A stretch of DNA of 64,000 nt from Pseudoalteromonas sp. T1lg88 (lineage in GTDB: Bacteria > Pseudomonadota > Gammaproteobacteria > Enterobacterales > Alteromonadaceae): contig NZ_PQCF01000026.1 of assembly GCF_002964765.1 (NCBI RefSeq), forward strand, positions 163,296 to 227,295, written 5' to 3'. The stretch's first letter is position 1. Each line of letters opens with the position of its first letter. This document shows positions 37,717 to 46,807 of the stretch, piece by piece. The position numbers were made by a program, and so were the translations under genes. The notes below the pieces were generated by a model that did no database searches, was not told the DNA's origin, and saw nothing but the letters and a program-made list of their open reading frames with translations.

Positions 37717-37974
37717 GACGACTCACTCTGTACAATAAACAATTGTAATAATATAACAAAGCCAACCTCAAAGATCAGCCTGCTTTACTTAGTAAATGGC
37801 GGCAATGATAGCACGAAACAAGTGGCCCTCGCGACGTGCAAACACACAATTCAGACCGACAAAAAGTTATGCTATGGTTATTGGCAGCCACAATGTTAAA
37901 ACATGAAGCTGATGGTAATAGCAGTTGGTTGGGATAAACGGCGCTCAGGCGTTTTAGTAACAAGGGGAAGATCT

Positions 37975-38370
37975 ATGATGAAAAACACCGGCGCGGCGCT
38001 TATCGCCGCAATCGCACTTTTTTGCTCGCCCTTAAGTATGGCACAAGGCGAAGCAACTGATATAGCCGCGCAGCAACTCTTGGTTGACCGCTTTAATGCC
38101 GAGCCAATGCAGTTATTGGACGTGCGTACCAGTGAAGAATATCAACAAGGGCATATCAAGGGGGCCGTTAACATCAGCCACAATGTGTTGGCGGAGCATG
38201 CCGCCGAGCTCGATAAAGAACGCCCCATAGTGGTTTATTGCCGCAGCGGCCGCCGCGCAGCCATGGCCATCAGTACCTTGCAAGAGCTTGGTTTTAAGCA
38301 AGTGTACCATCTTGAAGGCGATTGGCTGGGCTGGCAAAAGCAGCAATTGCCAGAGATTACCCAGCCGTGA
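37975..38370 (+). CDS. Periplasmic rhodanese-like domain protein
   Basis: Single-domain rhodanese of 131 residues with a signal peptide (MMKNTGAALIAAIALFCSPLSMAQ), hence probably periplasmic. The rhodanese core includes LLDVRTSEEYQQGHIKGAVNI and the active-site loop VVYCRSGRRAAMA with the catalytic cysteine. Sulfur transfer or redox handling in the periplasm is the usual guess, but no partner is seen. The ATG at 37975 follows an AGGGGAAG site; the frame extends further upstream without support. Its last 14 bases overlap the convergent exonuclease gene. Confidence 0.86.
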   Translation: MMKNTGAALIAAIALFCSPLSMAQGEATDIAAQQLLVDRFNAEPMQLLDVRTSEEYQQGHIKGAVNISHNVLAEHAAELDKERPIVVYCRSGRRAAMAISTLQELGFKQVYHLEGDWLGWQKQQLPEITQP

Positions 38371-39001
38371 TCAAGGCGCTTAAAGGCACAGGTTCACGCT
38401 TACTGATCTGGTTGGCCTGAGCCAAAAACAGCTCAGCGGTGGCCAAGGCATCGCTGAGCGCATCATGAGACGTATGCGCCATTAAACCATAACGCGCTCG
38501 ACAGGCTTCCAAGGACAAGGCATCAAAGGCAATATCCGAGCCCTGGCGTGCCAAGCGCCTTTGCTCAATTTTCAGGGTGTCTAAGGTGATTCGAGGTAAC
38601 TGCACCTTGTGCTCTTTGCAGACCCGCTGCAAGAAACGAGTATCAAGCAAACTGTTGTGAAACACCAAAATACTGTCGGCACATACGGCACCAAAGCGCT
38701 CAAGTATTTGTGCCATGGGTAACCCCTCAAGCTGCAGGCGCTCGGCGGTAATACCGTGGTAAATAGGTGACTGCGCCAGCTCCAATACTCCCTGATGCAA
38801 CAAATGACCACTTTGACTGAGCTTAATGCTTTGCTGCTCTATCACCACCCAGGCCAGCGACACCACCTCATGCTCCCTGGGGTTTAAACCGGTTAACTCC
38901 AGGTCCACCACCACATACCTATGACTAGTCCAAGGCCTTGACAAGCCATGGGGATCGAACCCCAACTGCGACTTCACTTGCTGCCACCAGGAATAGGTCA
39001 T
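38357..39001 (-). CDS. DEDDh-type 3'-5' exonuclease (DnaQ-like)
   Basis: 214-residue protein of the DnaQ/RNase T superfamily. The exonuclease motifs are VVVDLELTGLN (the DxE of Exo I), VFHNSLLDTRFL (Exo II Asp), and HTSHDALSDALATAEL (Exo III His and Asp), so the metal-ligand set is complete. It lies three bases downstream of the CBS/nucleotidyltransferase gene. The pairing of such an exonuclease with a DUF294-CBS protein next to an acetate symporter is recurrent in marine gammaproteobacteria. The natural substrate is not known. Confidence 0.85.
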   Translation of the reverse strand: MTYSWWQQVKSQLGFDPHGLSRPWTSHRYVVVDLELTGLNPREHEVVSLAWVVIEQQSIKLSQSGHLLHQGVLELAQSPIYHGITAERLQLEGLPMAQILERFGAVCADSILVFHNSLLDTRFLQRVCKEHKVQLPRITLDTLKIEQRRLARQGSDIAFDALSLEACRARYGLMAHTSHDALSDALATAELFLAQANQISKREPVPLSALITAG

Positions 39002-39003
39002 GG

Positions 39004-40854
39004 TTACAGACTCCCGCGGGCAAATTTAAAGGTTGCCGCTTGCTGTGCCTGGCGCACCAGATAAAAGGCCTCTTTTAATTGATGCCGCTCCAGGGAAGTC
39101 AGGCCATCGGGGTTGATACAGTTGCTGGGCAGCGGCTCATTATCAAGCTGAGCGCGCAGGCGCAACTGAGTGAGGTAGCGCCAGCAATCCTTAAGATCAA
39201 AAATATCCTTTTTCGACAACCACTGGGTTTTGCTAAGCGCATCGAGGCGCTCCAAGGTACTGGCATGGCGAATATTGGCCTGCAGCGCATAGAGGCGAAC
39301 AATATCATTGATGATCACTATGCCACGGCGTTTTAAATCTATGTATTTATGGCGCTCGGCATCCGCCTCGGTTTTAAGTTGATTAAACAGACCTATGGGC
39401 ACCGAGTTTAGATTTAACTCACTGGCCAGGGCGCGGTAGAAGAACTGATCGGGTTTAAGCGCCGATAAGGCCTCGCTAAAGGTGGCGAACAAATCACTCG
39501 AGCCGCTGATAAAACGAATATCGAAGAAGATTTTGCAATTAAGCATGGCCTCCGGCGTCGGACTGGACAGCCAGCGGTCAAACTTATCAAGCCAGCCATC
39601 CAGACTCAGGCGGCAGGCTTCATTGCTGGCCATAATATTGCCTGGGCAACGCCTGATACCGCACACATCCAACTGCTGGCAAACAAACTCCCCCATGGCC
39701 TTAAAATACTCGCGCTGCTCTTCATCCAGACCATTGGGCAAGAGCAGGCCATTATCCTGGTCCGAGTGCAGGGTTTGCTCTTCGCGGGCCTGAGAGCCAA
39801 AGCAAATCCAGCTAAAGCGGGCCGGGGCATCGCCGTGGCGCTGCTGAAACAGCTGAATTAAACGTGTGGTCAAGGCATCGCTGATGCCACTGAGTAACTT
39901 GCCAATCAAACTGATGTCATCAATATGATAGGCAAAACCCTCAAGTAGCTCGGGGACTTCCTGAGCATAGCGTTTTAAGTCGGCAACTCCGCTGGCCTTG
40001 TAGATGCGACCAATCAATTGCACCGGGTCGCTTTTTTGCTGGCGTAGCAAGTCGGTAGAGGTGACCATGCCGAGCGGCTGATGCAGCTCGTTAAGCACCG
40101 GCAAGTGGTGAATATTGTGTTTGAGCATCAAGTGCATGGCCGAAAACACCCGGTTGTTTTCAAAAATAAACTTGGGTTCCACACTCATGATTTCGGCAAT
40201 GCTGCACTCTGGGTCCACGCCTTCGGCCAATACCCGCGAGCGTAAATCCCGGTCGGTAACAACGCCAATTAAGCGAGCCTCCTGGCCCTCCCCCTGAGTC
40301 ACCATAATGGAAGACACCCTATGCTCGCTCATGGTCTGCGCGCATTGACGAATACTGGCATCCGGGGTCAGGGTGATGGCCTGACGCGTCATCAACTGGG
40401 CAATTTTGCGCTCCGACCAACTATCACCATGGTGCTGATACTTAGACGACAAGAGTCGGTTTGAATGAGCACGCACAAAATATTGTTCAAACGCCTTATA
40501 TTCGTGGCGCAGATAATCGAAGTCCGCTTGCGAGAGCATATAGACCAGGGCTTCACGCTTCACCTCAATGCGGTTTTTTATACTCTCGCCGCTAAGCAAG
40601 GAGGGATAACCAAAATAGTCGCCCCCGGTGAGGCGCGCAATAGGCTCGCCGTCGGCGGCCACCAGCTCAATAACACCGCTGCGAAGTAAAAATAACTTGG
40701 GATGGGCAGAATCCAGCCATTGATGCTGATTTTCCCGGGTGACATAAATTACTTCTAAATGATGGGTAAAATAATCGCAGGCAGAGTCTGGCAAGGCGTT
40801 AAATGGCGCCTGCTGGCTGACAAAGTCAAAAATATCCTGATGCTGGGCACTCAT
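39004..40854 (-). CDS. cNMP-binding, CBS and DUF294 nucleotidyltransferase-like protein
   Basis: Cytoplasmic signalling-type protein of 616 residues. An N-terminal cyclic-nucleotide-binding domain (about 15-135: LLRSGVIELVAADGEPIARL) is followed by a CBS pair (about 155-285: VTDRDLRSRVLAEG and LNELHQPLGMVTSTDLL). A DUF294 nucleotidyltransferase-like domain then has GSQAREEQTLHSDQDNGLLL with the Gly-Ser and DxD residues. A helical C-terminal domain ends the protein. The ATG at 40854 is chosen over an upstream one at 40884. It lies downstream of the actP-type symporter gene with a terminator between. How it relates to acetate uptake is not established. Confidence 0.85.
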   Translation of the reverse strand: MSAQHQDIFDFVSQQAPFNALPDSACDYFTHHLEVIYVTRENQHQWLDSAHPKLFLLRSGVIELVAADGEPIARLTGGDYFGYPSLLSGESIKNRIEVKREALVYMLSQADFDYLRHEYKAFEQYFVRAHSNRLLSSKYQHHGDSWSERKIAQLMTRQAITLTPDASIRQCAQTMSEHRVSSIMVTQGEGQEARLIGVVTDRDLRSRVLAEGVDPECSIAEIMSVEPKFIFENNRVFSAMHLMLKHNIHHLPVLNELHQPLGMVTSTDLLRQQKSDPVQLIGRIYKASGVADLKRYAQEVPELLEGFAYHIDDISLIGKLLSGISDALTTRLIQLFQQRHGDAPARFSWICFGSQAREEQTLHSDQDNGLLLPNGLDEEQREYFKAMGEFVCQQLDVCGIRRCPGNIMASNEACRLSLDGWLDKFDRWLSSPTPEAMLNCKIFFDIRFISGSSDLFATFSEALSALKPDQFFYRALASELNLNSVPIGLFNQLKTEADAERHKYIDLKRRGIVIINDIVRLYALQANIRHASTLERLDALSKTQWLSKKDIFDLKDCWRYLTQLRLRAQLDNEPLPSNCINPDGLTSLERHQLKEAFYLVRQAQQAATFKFARGSL

Positions 40855-40911
40855 AGTCCACGTCCTAAACACATGTGGTAACAAGACTAAATCTAGGACC
40901 TATTCAACAAC

Positions 40912-40945
40912 AAAAAAAGCCCGACCTTGGTCTAAGGTCGGGCTT
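40912..40945 (-). terminator. Terminator downstream of the actP-type symporter gene
   Basis: On the minus strand AAGCCCGACCTT, a five-base loop, AAGGTCGGGCTT and seven T residues. Confidence 0.9.
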
Positions 40946-40972
40946 GTTATCTGCAAGTTAGGTTACTACACC

Positions 40973-42700
40973 TTAGTGCGAATGGGCCGTTGCAGAACCT
41001 TTAGGATTACGAATGCCCTCAACCATTTCTTTGATCTCATCCGGAGTTTCCGCAGTCATGCGTTGCACCACGGCAGCAACAAAGAAGTTGACCAGCATAC
41101 CCACAAGGCCGATACCTTCAGGTGAGATACCAAATAGCCAATGCTCGACACTGTTTAGCTCTGGGCTAACAAACTTGAAGTAGATGATGTACGCGGCGGT
41201 GAAACCTATACCCGTAACCATACCGGCAATGGCACCTTCTTTGTTCATGCGTTTTGAGAAAATCCCCATAATAATGGCTGGGAAGAAACTCGCCGCCGCC
41301 AGACCGAAGGCAAAGGCCACCACAGAGGCTACAAAGCCAGGCGGGTTGATACCAAAGTAGGCTGAGATACCAATGGCTACCATGGCCGCCAAACGCGCCG
41401 CCAACAGCTCTTGCTTATCGTTGATATCCGGTTTCAAGGTACGTTTTAACAAATCGTGAGAAACCGAGGTAGAAATAACCAGTAACAGGCCTGCGGTTGT
41501 CGATAGCGCTGCGGCAATACCACCTGCGGCTACCAAAGCAATAACCCAGGCTGGCAAGTCGGCAATTTCAGGGTTCGCAAGTACCATGATATCGCGGTCA
41601 ACCTTCACTTCATTGGCGCTGGCTGGATCATTAATGTCACCCGCCGAATAGTTCATACGACCATCTTCATTCTTGTCGTTGAAGGTGATAAGGCCGGTTC
41701 TTTCCCAGTTTTTAATCCACTGCGGTGCTTCTTCATACAAGGTACCGCTGCCGTCTTTACCATTGATGGTGTCGATCATGTTCACGCGAGCGAATGATGC
41801 AACCGCCGGAGCCGTGGTATAGACGATGGCAATAAAGACCAGGGTCCAAGCCGCCGAGATACGGGTATCACGAACGCGAGGTACAGTGAAGAAGCGTACG
41901 ATTACATGAGGCAGACCTGCGGTACCCACCATTAGCGCGCCGGTAATGGCAAAGACATCAACCATACTCTTGGAGCCTTCGGTGTATTGGGCAAATCCGA
42001 GCTCGGTACTGAGACCGTCAAGCTTATCGAGCAAGTAGAGTCCGGAGCCGTCGGATAAGGTGCCGCCGAAACCGGTTTGTGGCAACAGGTGACCCGTCAT
42101 CATCAAGGAAATAAAGATAGCAGGTACCAGGTAGGCAAATACCAGCACGCAGTACTGAGCAACCTGGGTGTAGGTAATGCCCTTCATGCCGCCAAGTACG
42201 GCGTAGAAGAATACAATCACCATGCCGATATATACACCGGTTTCAATGTCTACTTCCAGGAAGCGCGAGAATACTACGCCCACACCACGCATCTGACCGG
42301 CGATGTAGGTAAAGCAGATAAAGATGGCACAGAAAATAGCGACCACACGGGCTGCCTGTGAGTAGTAACGGTCACCGATAAAATCCGGCACCGTAAACTT
42401 GCCAAATTTACGCAAATAAGGTGCTAGGCACAGCGCCAGCAGTACATAACCACCGGTCCAACCCATAAGATATACACCGCCGTCATAACCGGCAAAGGAG
42501 ATGATCCCCGCCATGGAAATAAACGAGGCTGCACTCATCCAGTCTGCGGCCGTAGCCATACCATTGGCTAAGGGTGGTACGCCACCACCGGCAACATAGA
42601 ATTCATTGGTTGAGCCGGCACGCGCCCAAATGGCGATACCTATATAGAGCGCAAAGCTCAGGCCAACAATTAAAAAGGTAAGTCCTTGAACATCCATCAT
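40973..42700 (-). CDS. Sodium:solute (acetate) symporter, ActP-like
   Basis: Inner-membrane cation symporter of the SSS family, 575 residues with about 13 helices. Family motifs: GGGVPPLANGMATAADWMSAAS, PVPDFIGDRYYSQ-type (TVPDFIGDRYYS), and VGTAGLPHVIVRFFTVP. A hydrophilic insert at about 330-375 has Asp and Glu residues including an EF-hand-like DKNEDGRMNYSAGD. Its partner, a DUF4212 small subunit, lies upstream by 8 bases. Placement next to CrbS/CrbR and Acs indicates acetate as the likely substrate, though this branch (VC_2705-like) differs from enteric ActP. Confidence 0.88.
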   Translation of the reverse strand: MMDVQGLTFLIVGLSFALYIGIAIWARAGSTNEFYVAGGGVPPLANGMATAADWMSAASFISMAGIISFAGYDGGVYLMGWTGGYVLLALCLAPYLRKFGKFTVPDFIGDRYYSQAARVVAIFCAIFICFTYIAGQMRGVGVVFSRFLEVDIETGVYIGMVIVFFYAVLGGMKGITYTQVAQYCVLVFAYLVPAIFISLMMTGHLLPQTGFGGTLSDGSGLYLLDKLDGLSTELGFAQYTEGSKSMVDVFAITGALMVGTAGLPHVIVRFFTVPRVRDTRISAAWTLVFIAIVYTTAPAVASFARVNMIDTINGKDGSGTLYEEAPQWIKNWERTGLITFNDKNEDGRMNYSAGDINDPASANEVKVDRDIMVLANPEIADLPAWVIALVAAGGIAAALSTTAGLLLVISTSVSHDLLKRTLKPDINDKQELLAARLAAMVAIGISAYFGINPPGFVASVVAFAFGLAAASFFPAIIMGIFSKRMNKEGAIAGMVTGIGFTAAYIIYFKFVSPELNSVEHWLFGISPEGIGLVGMLVNFFVAAVVQRMTAETPDEIKEMVEGIRNPKGSATAHSH

Positions 42701-42708
42701 TTTGCTCC

Positions 42709-42972
42709 TTATTCGTCTACGCCGTATTTCTTATCTAACGCATTCATTTTGTATGCGTAGACAAAAATAAGAGCTACAAAGGTGTAAATAGCGCCTTGTT
42801 GTGAAAACCAAAAGCCCAGTTTAAACCCAAAGAATCGTACTTCGTTGAGTACGTCGACCAACAAAATGCCAAAGCCAAAAGAAACGACAAACCACACCAC
42901 CAGTAATTTAAATACCAGGCTGAGGTTTTCACTCCAATAGGCCTTCGCATGTTCTGCATCTTTAAAAGCCAT
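42709..42972 (-). CDS. DUF4212 family small subunit of the sodium/substrate symporter
   Basis: 87-residue membrane protein with two helices (LVFKLLVVWFVVSFGFGILLV and QGAIYTFVALIFVYAYKM) and the DUF4212 features AYWSENLSLV and the FFGFKLGFWFSQQG loop. It is encoded immediately before the SSS symporter and probably acts as its accessory subunit, like YjcH for ActP. A 331-base region upstream shared with crbS contains candidate operator sites for the acetate regulator. Confidence 0.88.
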   Translation of the reverse strand: MAFKDAEHAKAYWSENLSLVFKLLVVWFVVSFGFGILLVDVLNEVRFFGFKLGFWFSQQGAIYTFVALIFVYAYKMNALDKKYGVDE

Positions 42973-43303
42973 TTTGTATCCCCTTTACATCACACCCAAA
43001 GGCATGAACGGTTGTTATCATCACTTTTGAATCTAGCAATGCTTGGCCAAGAGGAAATTCAGACCTTAGTCGTAACAAAAAGTTAACCTTTGATGAGAGA
43101 GAAGCATAAAATAAAAAATAACCAATAAAAACATATGGATAATGAACTTTTTAGTTATTAAGGAAATGGTTGGCACGGCATTTTTTGGCATTTATACATT
43201 AGTCTAATAACCCTTAGTCGCATGCTAGTGCGCAACAAAAGCACTGCTATTCGCCATGGGCTTTTGCTATGGTAGAGGTACTTATAAAAATAACCCTTAC
43301 ACC
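42973..43303. promoter_or_regulatory. Divergent regulatory region of the acetate symporter genes and crbS
   Basis: 331 A/T-rich bases without a gene. Two related sequences stand out: ACCTTAGTCGTA at 43063-43074 and CCTTAGTCGCATGCTAGTG from 43212, plus the palindrome ATTAGTCTAAT near 43198-43208. The first is repeated in the acs/porin region (50618). They are candidate binding sites for CrbR; this is inferred from recurrence only. Confidence 0.5.
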
Positions 43304-46300
43304 ATGACCTTAGCTTTAATTCTTGTATCTCTGGCCTATATCTCCGTGTTGTTTTGGTTAGCCAACTGGGGCGACAAAACCACACCCTGGGCCAAGTACA
43401 TCAGCCATCACCCCTTTGTGTATGCCTTGGCGATCGGGATCTACTGTACCTCCTGGACCTACTACGGCTCGGTGGGCACAGCCGCCAGTGATGGTTGGCA
43501 CTACTTGCCAATTTTGCTCGGGCCCATTTTATTGTTTGTCTTCTTTCAGGGCTTCCTGCGCAAACTCGTCTTGGTAAGTAAAAAGCAAAATATCACCACC
43601 ATTGCCGACTTTATCTCGGCGCGCTACGGCAAACGGCAACTGACGGCGATTTTAGTGACCTTTATCGCCCTGATGGCCACCATTCCCTATATCGCCCTGC
43701 AGCTTAAGGCGCTCTCCAGCAGCTTTATCTTATTATCGGGAGATTCCAAGATATCAGGCCCTGTGCTGGCTCTGGGCGGAGCCCTGATCATGGCGGTGTT
43801 CGCCATCTTCTTCGGAACCCGCAAGGTGGATGTGACCGAGTACCGCTCCGGTTTGATGCTGGCGGTGGCCTTTGAATCCCTGGTAAAGCTTATTGCCCTG
43901 GTCTTTGTCGCCGGTCTCGCTTTATATACCTTTTACAGCCTCCCCCAGAGCGTTTCACTCGATACCGTATGGCAACACTGGCGGAACTCCCAGGTACTGA
44001 GTTTTGGCTTTATCGGCCAGACCCTGATGGCGGCGGCGGCCATCATTTGCTTGCCACGCCAGTTTCATGTCACCGTGGTTGATAACCAGGATATCCGCCA
44101 TCTGCGCACGGCACGCTGGGCCTTCCCCCTGTATTTACTACTTATTGCGCTGATGATTATTCCCATCGCCAGCGCCGCCATAATGCCGGAAATTGGCCAT
44201 GGCCATAGCGCCGACAGCTTTGTATTGGCACTGCCGCTGAGCAGCGGTCACAGTGTTTTGACTACCTTTGTTTTTATCGGCGGCCTGTCAGCGGCCACCG
44301 CCATGATAGTGGTAGCGACCCTGACCCTGAGCACCATGATCTCCAATGACGTGGTACTGCCGCTGTTACTTAAACGTAAGTTCCGCCGCAGCCATATCAA
44401 CACCAGCTATCGCTCGCGTATCTTACTGGTGCGACGCTTTACCATAGGCGCCATATTGCTGCTGTCTTATCTCTATCAGCAGTTTTTTGGTCATGGTGAA
44501 ACCCTGGCCTCCATGGGCTTGGTGGCATTTTCTTTAGTCACCCAGTTACTGCCGGCCATAGTCGGCGGCCTGTATTGGCGTAAGGGCCATGCCTATGGCG
44601 TGTATGCGGGCCTGACCGCCGGTGTAGTCTGTTGGACCCTGTTCCTGCTCATCCCTATTCTGAGCGCCACCACGGCACTCGACAGCGGTGCCCAGCAAAA
44701 TCTAATTACCCAGGGCACCCTCATCGCCCTGTTTGCCAATATCTGCTGCTATATCAGCTTCTCTTTAGGGGCTCAGGAGCGCCTTATCGACCGCATTCAG
44801 GCCGCCGCCTTTGTTAATCCCATGGAGCAACTGAACTTTGCCAAGCGTCTGAATAAGAACGTTGATGCCACTGTGTATGACTTTAAAGTGCTGCTGCAAA
44901 CCTTCCTCGGCGCCCAGCGTAGTACCCAGGTGCTGGCTCATTACAGCCTGAGCGAAGATATAGACGACAACAATGCTCAACCAAGCAATGAATTTATCGC
45001 CTATTGCGAGCGCGCCCTGACCGGGGTGCTTGGCGCCTCCTCGGCACAAGCCTTGATACAAACCGTGGCCAGTGGCAAACGCCTGGCCTTTGAAGAAGTG
45101 GTCAACTTTTTCGACGAAACCACGCAAGCGCTGCGTTTTAACCAGAACCTCTTGTTTACCTCGTTAGAAAATCTGAGCCAAGGTATTTCCGTCGTCGATA
45201 AGGACCTTAATCTGGTGGCCTGGAACAAGCGCTACGCGCAGATGTTTGGCTACCCCGACGGCTTCTTACAGCAAGGTCAGCCCATAGAAGAGGTGATCCG
45301 CTATAACGCCATGCGCGGTGAATGCGGCCCCGGCGAAATTGAACAGCATGTGGAAAAACGGGTGCGACACCTGCGTAACGGCACCCCCCATCACTTTATT
45401 CGTCATCGCCGCAATGCCCAGGTGTTTGAGATGATTGGTAACCCGCTGCCGGACGGCGGCTTTGTGACCAGTTTTTCCGATATTACCGCACACATGGAAA
45501 CGCAAAACGCCCTGGAAGAGATCAACATGGATCTGGAAAACCGCATCGAGGCACGGACCCAGGAAGTACGCGCCATGAACCAGGATCTTAAGGCGCAAAT
45601 CGCCAGCAGGGAGCAAATCGAGCAGGCATTGAAGGCGGCAAAACTAGAAGCGGAACATGCCAACGACAGTAAAACCCGCTTCCTCGCCCTGGCCAGCCAC
45701 GATATTCTTCAGCCTCTCAATGCCGCACGCCTGTATCTGGCGTCCATGGACGAGCAGGAGCTAAGCGCCCACAACGCCAATAGCCTGGCCAAGCTCGGTG
45801 ACAGTCTGGACAGTACAGTGCACCTGATGTCGGCCCTGCTCGATATTGCCAAGCTCGACCAAGGCGCCATGTCGCCCACGCCGCGCCACTTTCATATCGA
45901 CGATATTCTTACGCCCCTGGTCAATGAATACGCCATTTTATGCGCCGACAAGGGCCTGAAACTGACCCTGCGTTCGAGCAATGAGGTGGTCCACAGCGAT
46001 ACCACCTATCTGCGCCGCATCATTCAGAATCTGGTTTCCAACGCGGTGAAATACACCCCTAGCGGCAAGGTGCTGGTTGCCTGTCGCCGCCGTAAACACC
46101 ATCTCAGCATAGAGGTGTGGGATACGGGTCTGGGCATTTCAGATCATGAACAGAAAAAAATATTCGATGATTTCTATCGCGTTGAGTCCGGCGACAACAA
46201 GGGTGTCGGCCTTGGGCTTGGGGTGGTAAAACGCATGGCCGAGCTGCTTTCCCATCCCCTGACCATGCGCTCACAATTCGGTAAGGGCAGTTGCTTTAAG

Positions 46301-46735
46301 GTAGAAGTGCCCTACGGCTCGCTGGCTCGAATTCAAGGTTCAAGTATTCCGGCAACCACAGCTGCGGCTCAATCTCATTATGATGTACTGGTGGTCGATG
46401 ATGAGGCCGCCAATATAGAAGCCATGCATCATCTACTGAACAAATGGGGCGCACGCTGTCATGGTTGCCAAGGGGCTGAGCAAGCGCTGGCTGTGGTCGA
46501 GAGCGACACCAATATCGATATTATCTTTATGGATTATCAGCTTGGTGAGGGCGATGATGGCCTGGCTCTGATAGCCAAGATCCGAGCCCTGAGAGGCAAA
46601 GAGATACCCGCTATTTTGATCACTGCGGTGCGCGACGACCAGTTAAAACTGGCGGCAAAAAATGCCGGTGTGCATTATCTCTCCAAGCCGGTTAAGCCCG
46701 CTAAACTAAAGGCCCTGCTAAATCATTCCTTATAA
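43304..46735 (+). CDS. crbS: CrbS-like hybrid sensor kinase with N-terminal sodium/solute symporter domain
   Basis: Membrane sensor kinase of the CrbS/CrbR system that activates acetate use in Vibrio and Pseudomonas. The 1143-residue protein has an N-terminal SSS-transporter-like domain with about 13 helices (roughly 1-490), a PAS domain near 610-730 (NLSQGISVVDKDLNLVAWNK), and a coiled coil. The HisKA box has His799 (LASHDILQPLNAAR). The ATPase region has VSNAVKYTP and GVGLGLGVVKRM, and the C-terminal receiver has Asp1077 (IFMDYQLGEG). The ATG at 43304 is chosen because MTLALILVSLAYISVL starts the first helix. It is divergent from its likely target, the symporter genes. Confidence 0.9.
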   Translation: MTLALILVSLAYISVLFWLANWGDKTTPWAKYISHHPFVYALAIGIYCTSWTYYGSVGTAASDGWHYLPILLGPILLFVFFQGFLRKLVLVSKKQNITTIADFISARYGKRQLTAILVTFIALMATIPYIALQLKALSSSFILLSGDSKISGPVLALGGALIMAVFAIFFGTRKVDVTEYRSGLMLAVAFESLVKLIALVFVAGLALYTFYSLPQSVSLDTVWQHWRNSQVLSFGFIGQTLMAAAAIICLPRQFHVTVVDNQDIRHLRTARWAFPLYLLLIALMIIPIASAAIMPEIGHGHSADSFVLALPLSSGHSVLTTFVFIGGLSAATAMIVVATLTLSTMISNDVVLPLLLKRKFRRSHINTSYRSRILLVRRFTIGAILLLSYLYQQFFGHGETLASMGLVAFSLVTQLLPAIVGGLYWRKGHAYGVYAGLTAGVVCWTLFLLIPILSATTALDSGAQQNLITQGTLIALFANICCYISFSLGAQERLIDRIQAAAFVNPMEQLNFAKRLNKNVDATVYDFKVLLQTFLGAQRSTQVLAHYSLSEDIDDNNAQPSNEFIAYCERALTGVLGASSAQALIQTVASGKRLAFEEVVNFFDETTQALRFNQNLLFTSLENLSQGISVVDKDLNLVAWNKRYAQMFGYPDGFLQQGQPIEEVIRYNAMRGECGPGEIEQHVEKRVRHLRNGTPHHFIRHRRNAQVFEMIGNPLPDGGFVTSFSDITAHMETQNALEEINMDLENRIEARTQEVRAMNQDLKAQIASREQIEQALKAAKLEAEHANDSKTRFLALASHDILQPLNAARLYLASMDEQELSAHNANSLAKLGDSLDSTVHLMSALLDIAKLDQGAMSPTPRHFHIDDILTPLVNEYAILCADKGLKLTLRSSNEVVHSDTTYLRRIIQNLVSNAVKYTPSGKVLVACRRRKHHLSIEVWDTGLGISDHEQKKIFDDFYRVESGDNKGVGLGLGVVKRMAELLSHPLTMRSQFGKGSCFKVEVPYGSLARIQGSSIPATTAAAQSHYDVLVVDDEAANIEAMHHLLNKWGARCHGCQGAEQALAVVESDTNIDIIFMDYQLGEGDDGLALIAKIRALRGKEIPAILITAVRDDQLKLAAKNAGVHYLSKPVKPAKLKALLNHSL

Positions 46736-46743
46736 AAAAGCAC

Positions 46744-46782
46744 AATTGCCATTATCGTGAAACCCTGAGCATAATGGCAATT
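46744..46782. other. Perfect 12-bp inverted repeat between crbS and purU
   Basis: AATTGCCATTAT and ATAATGGCAATT are separated by 15 bases. On the plus strand no T run follows; on the minus strand the stem is followed by GTGCTTTTTT, which would be a terminator for antisense reads only. It may be an operator or mRNA structure in the purU leader. Confidence 0.55.
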
Positions 46783-46807
46783 CGTGTAACACAAACAGGA
46801 ATGAGGA

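Noticed and set aside
37717-37974. FMN riboswitch near ribA
   Set aside because: No conserved RFN-element stems are visible, and ribA has only a short leader.
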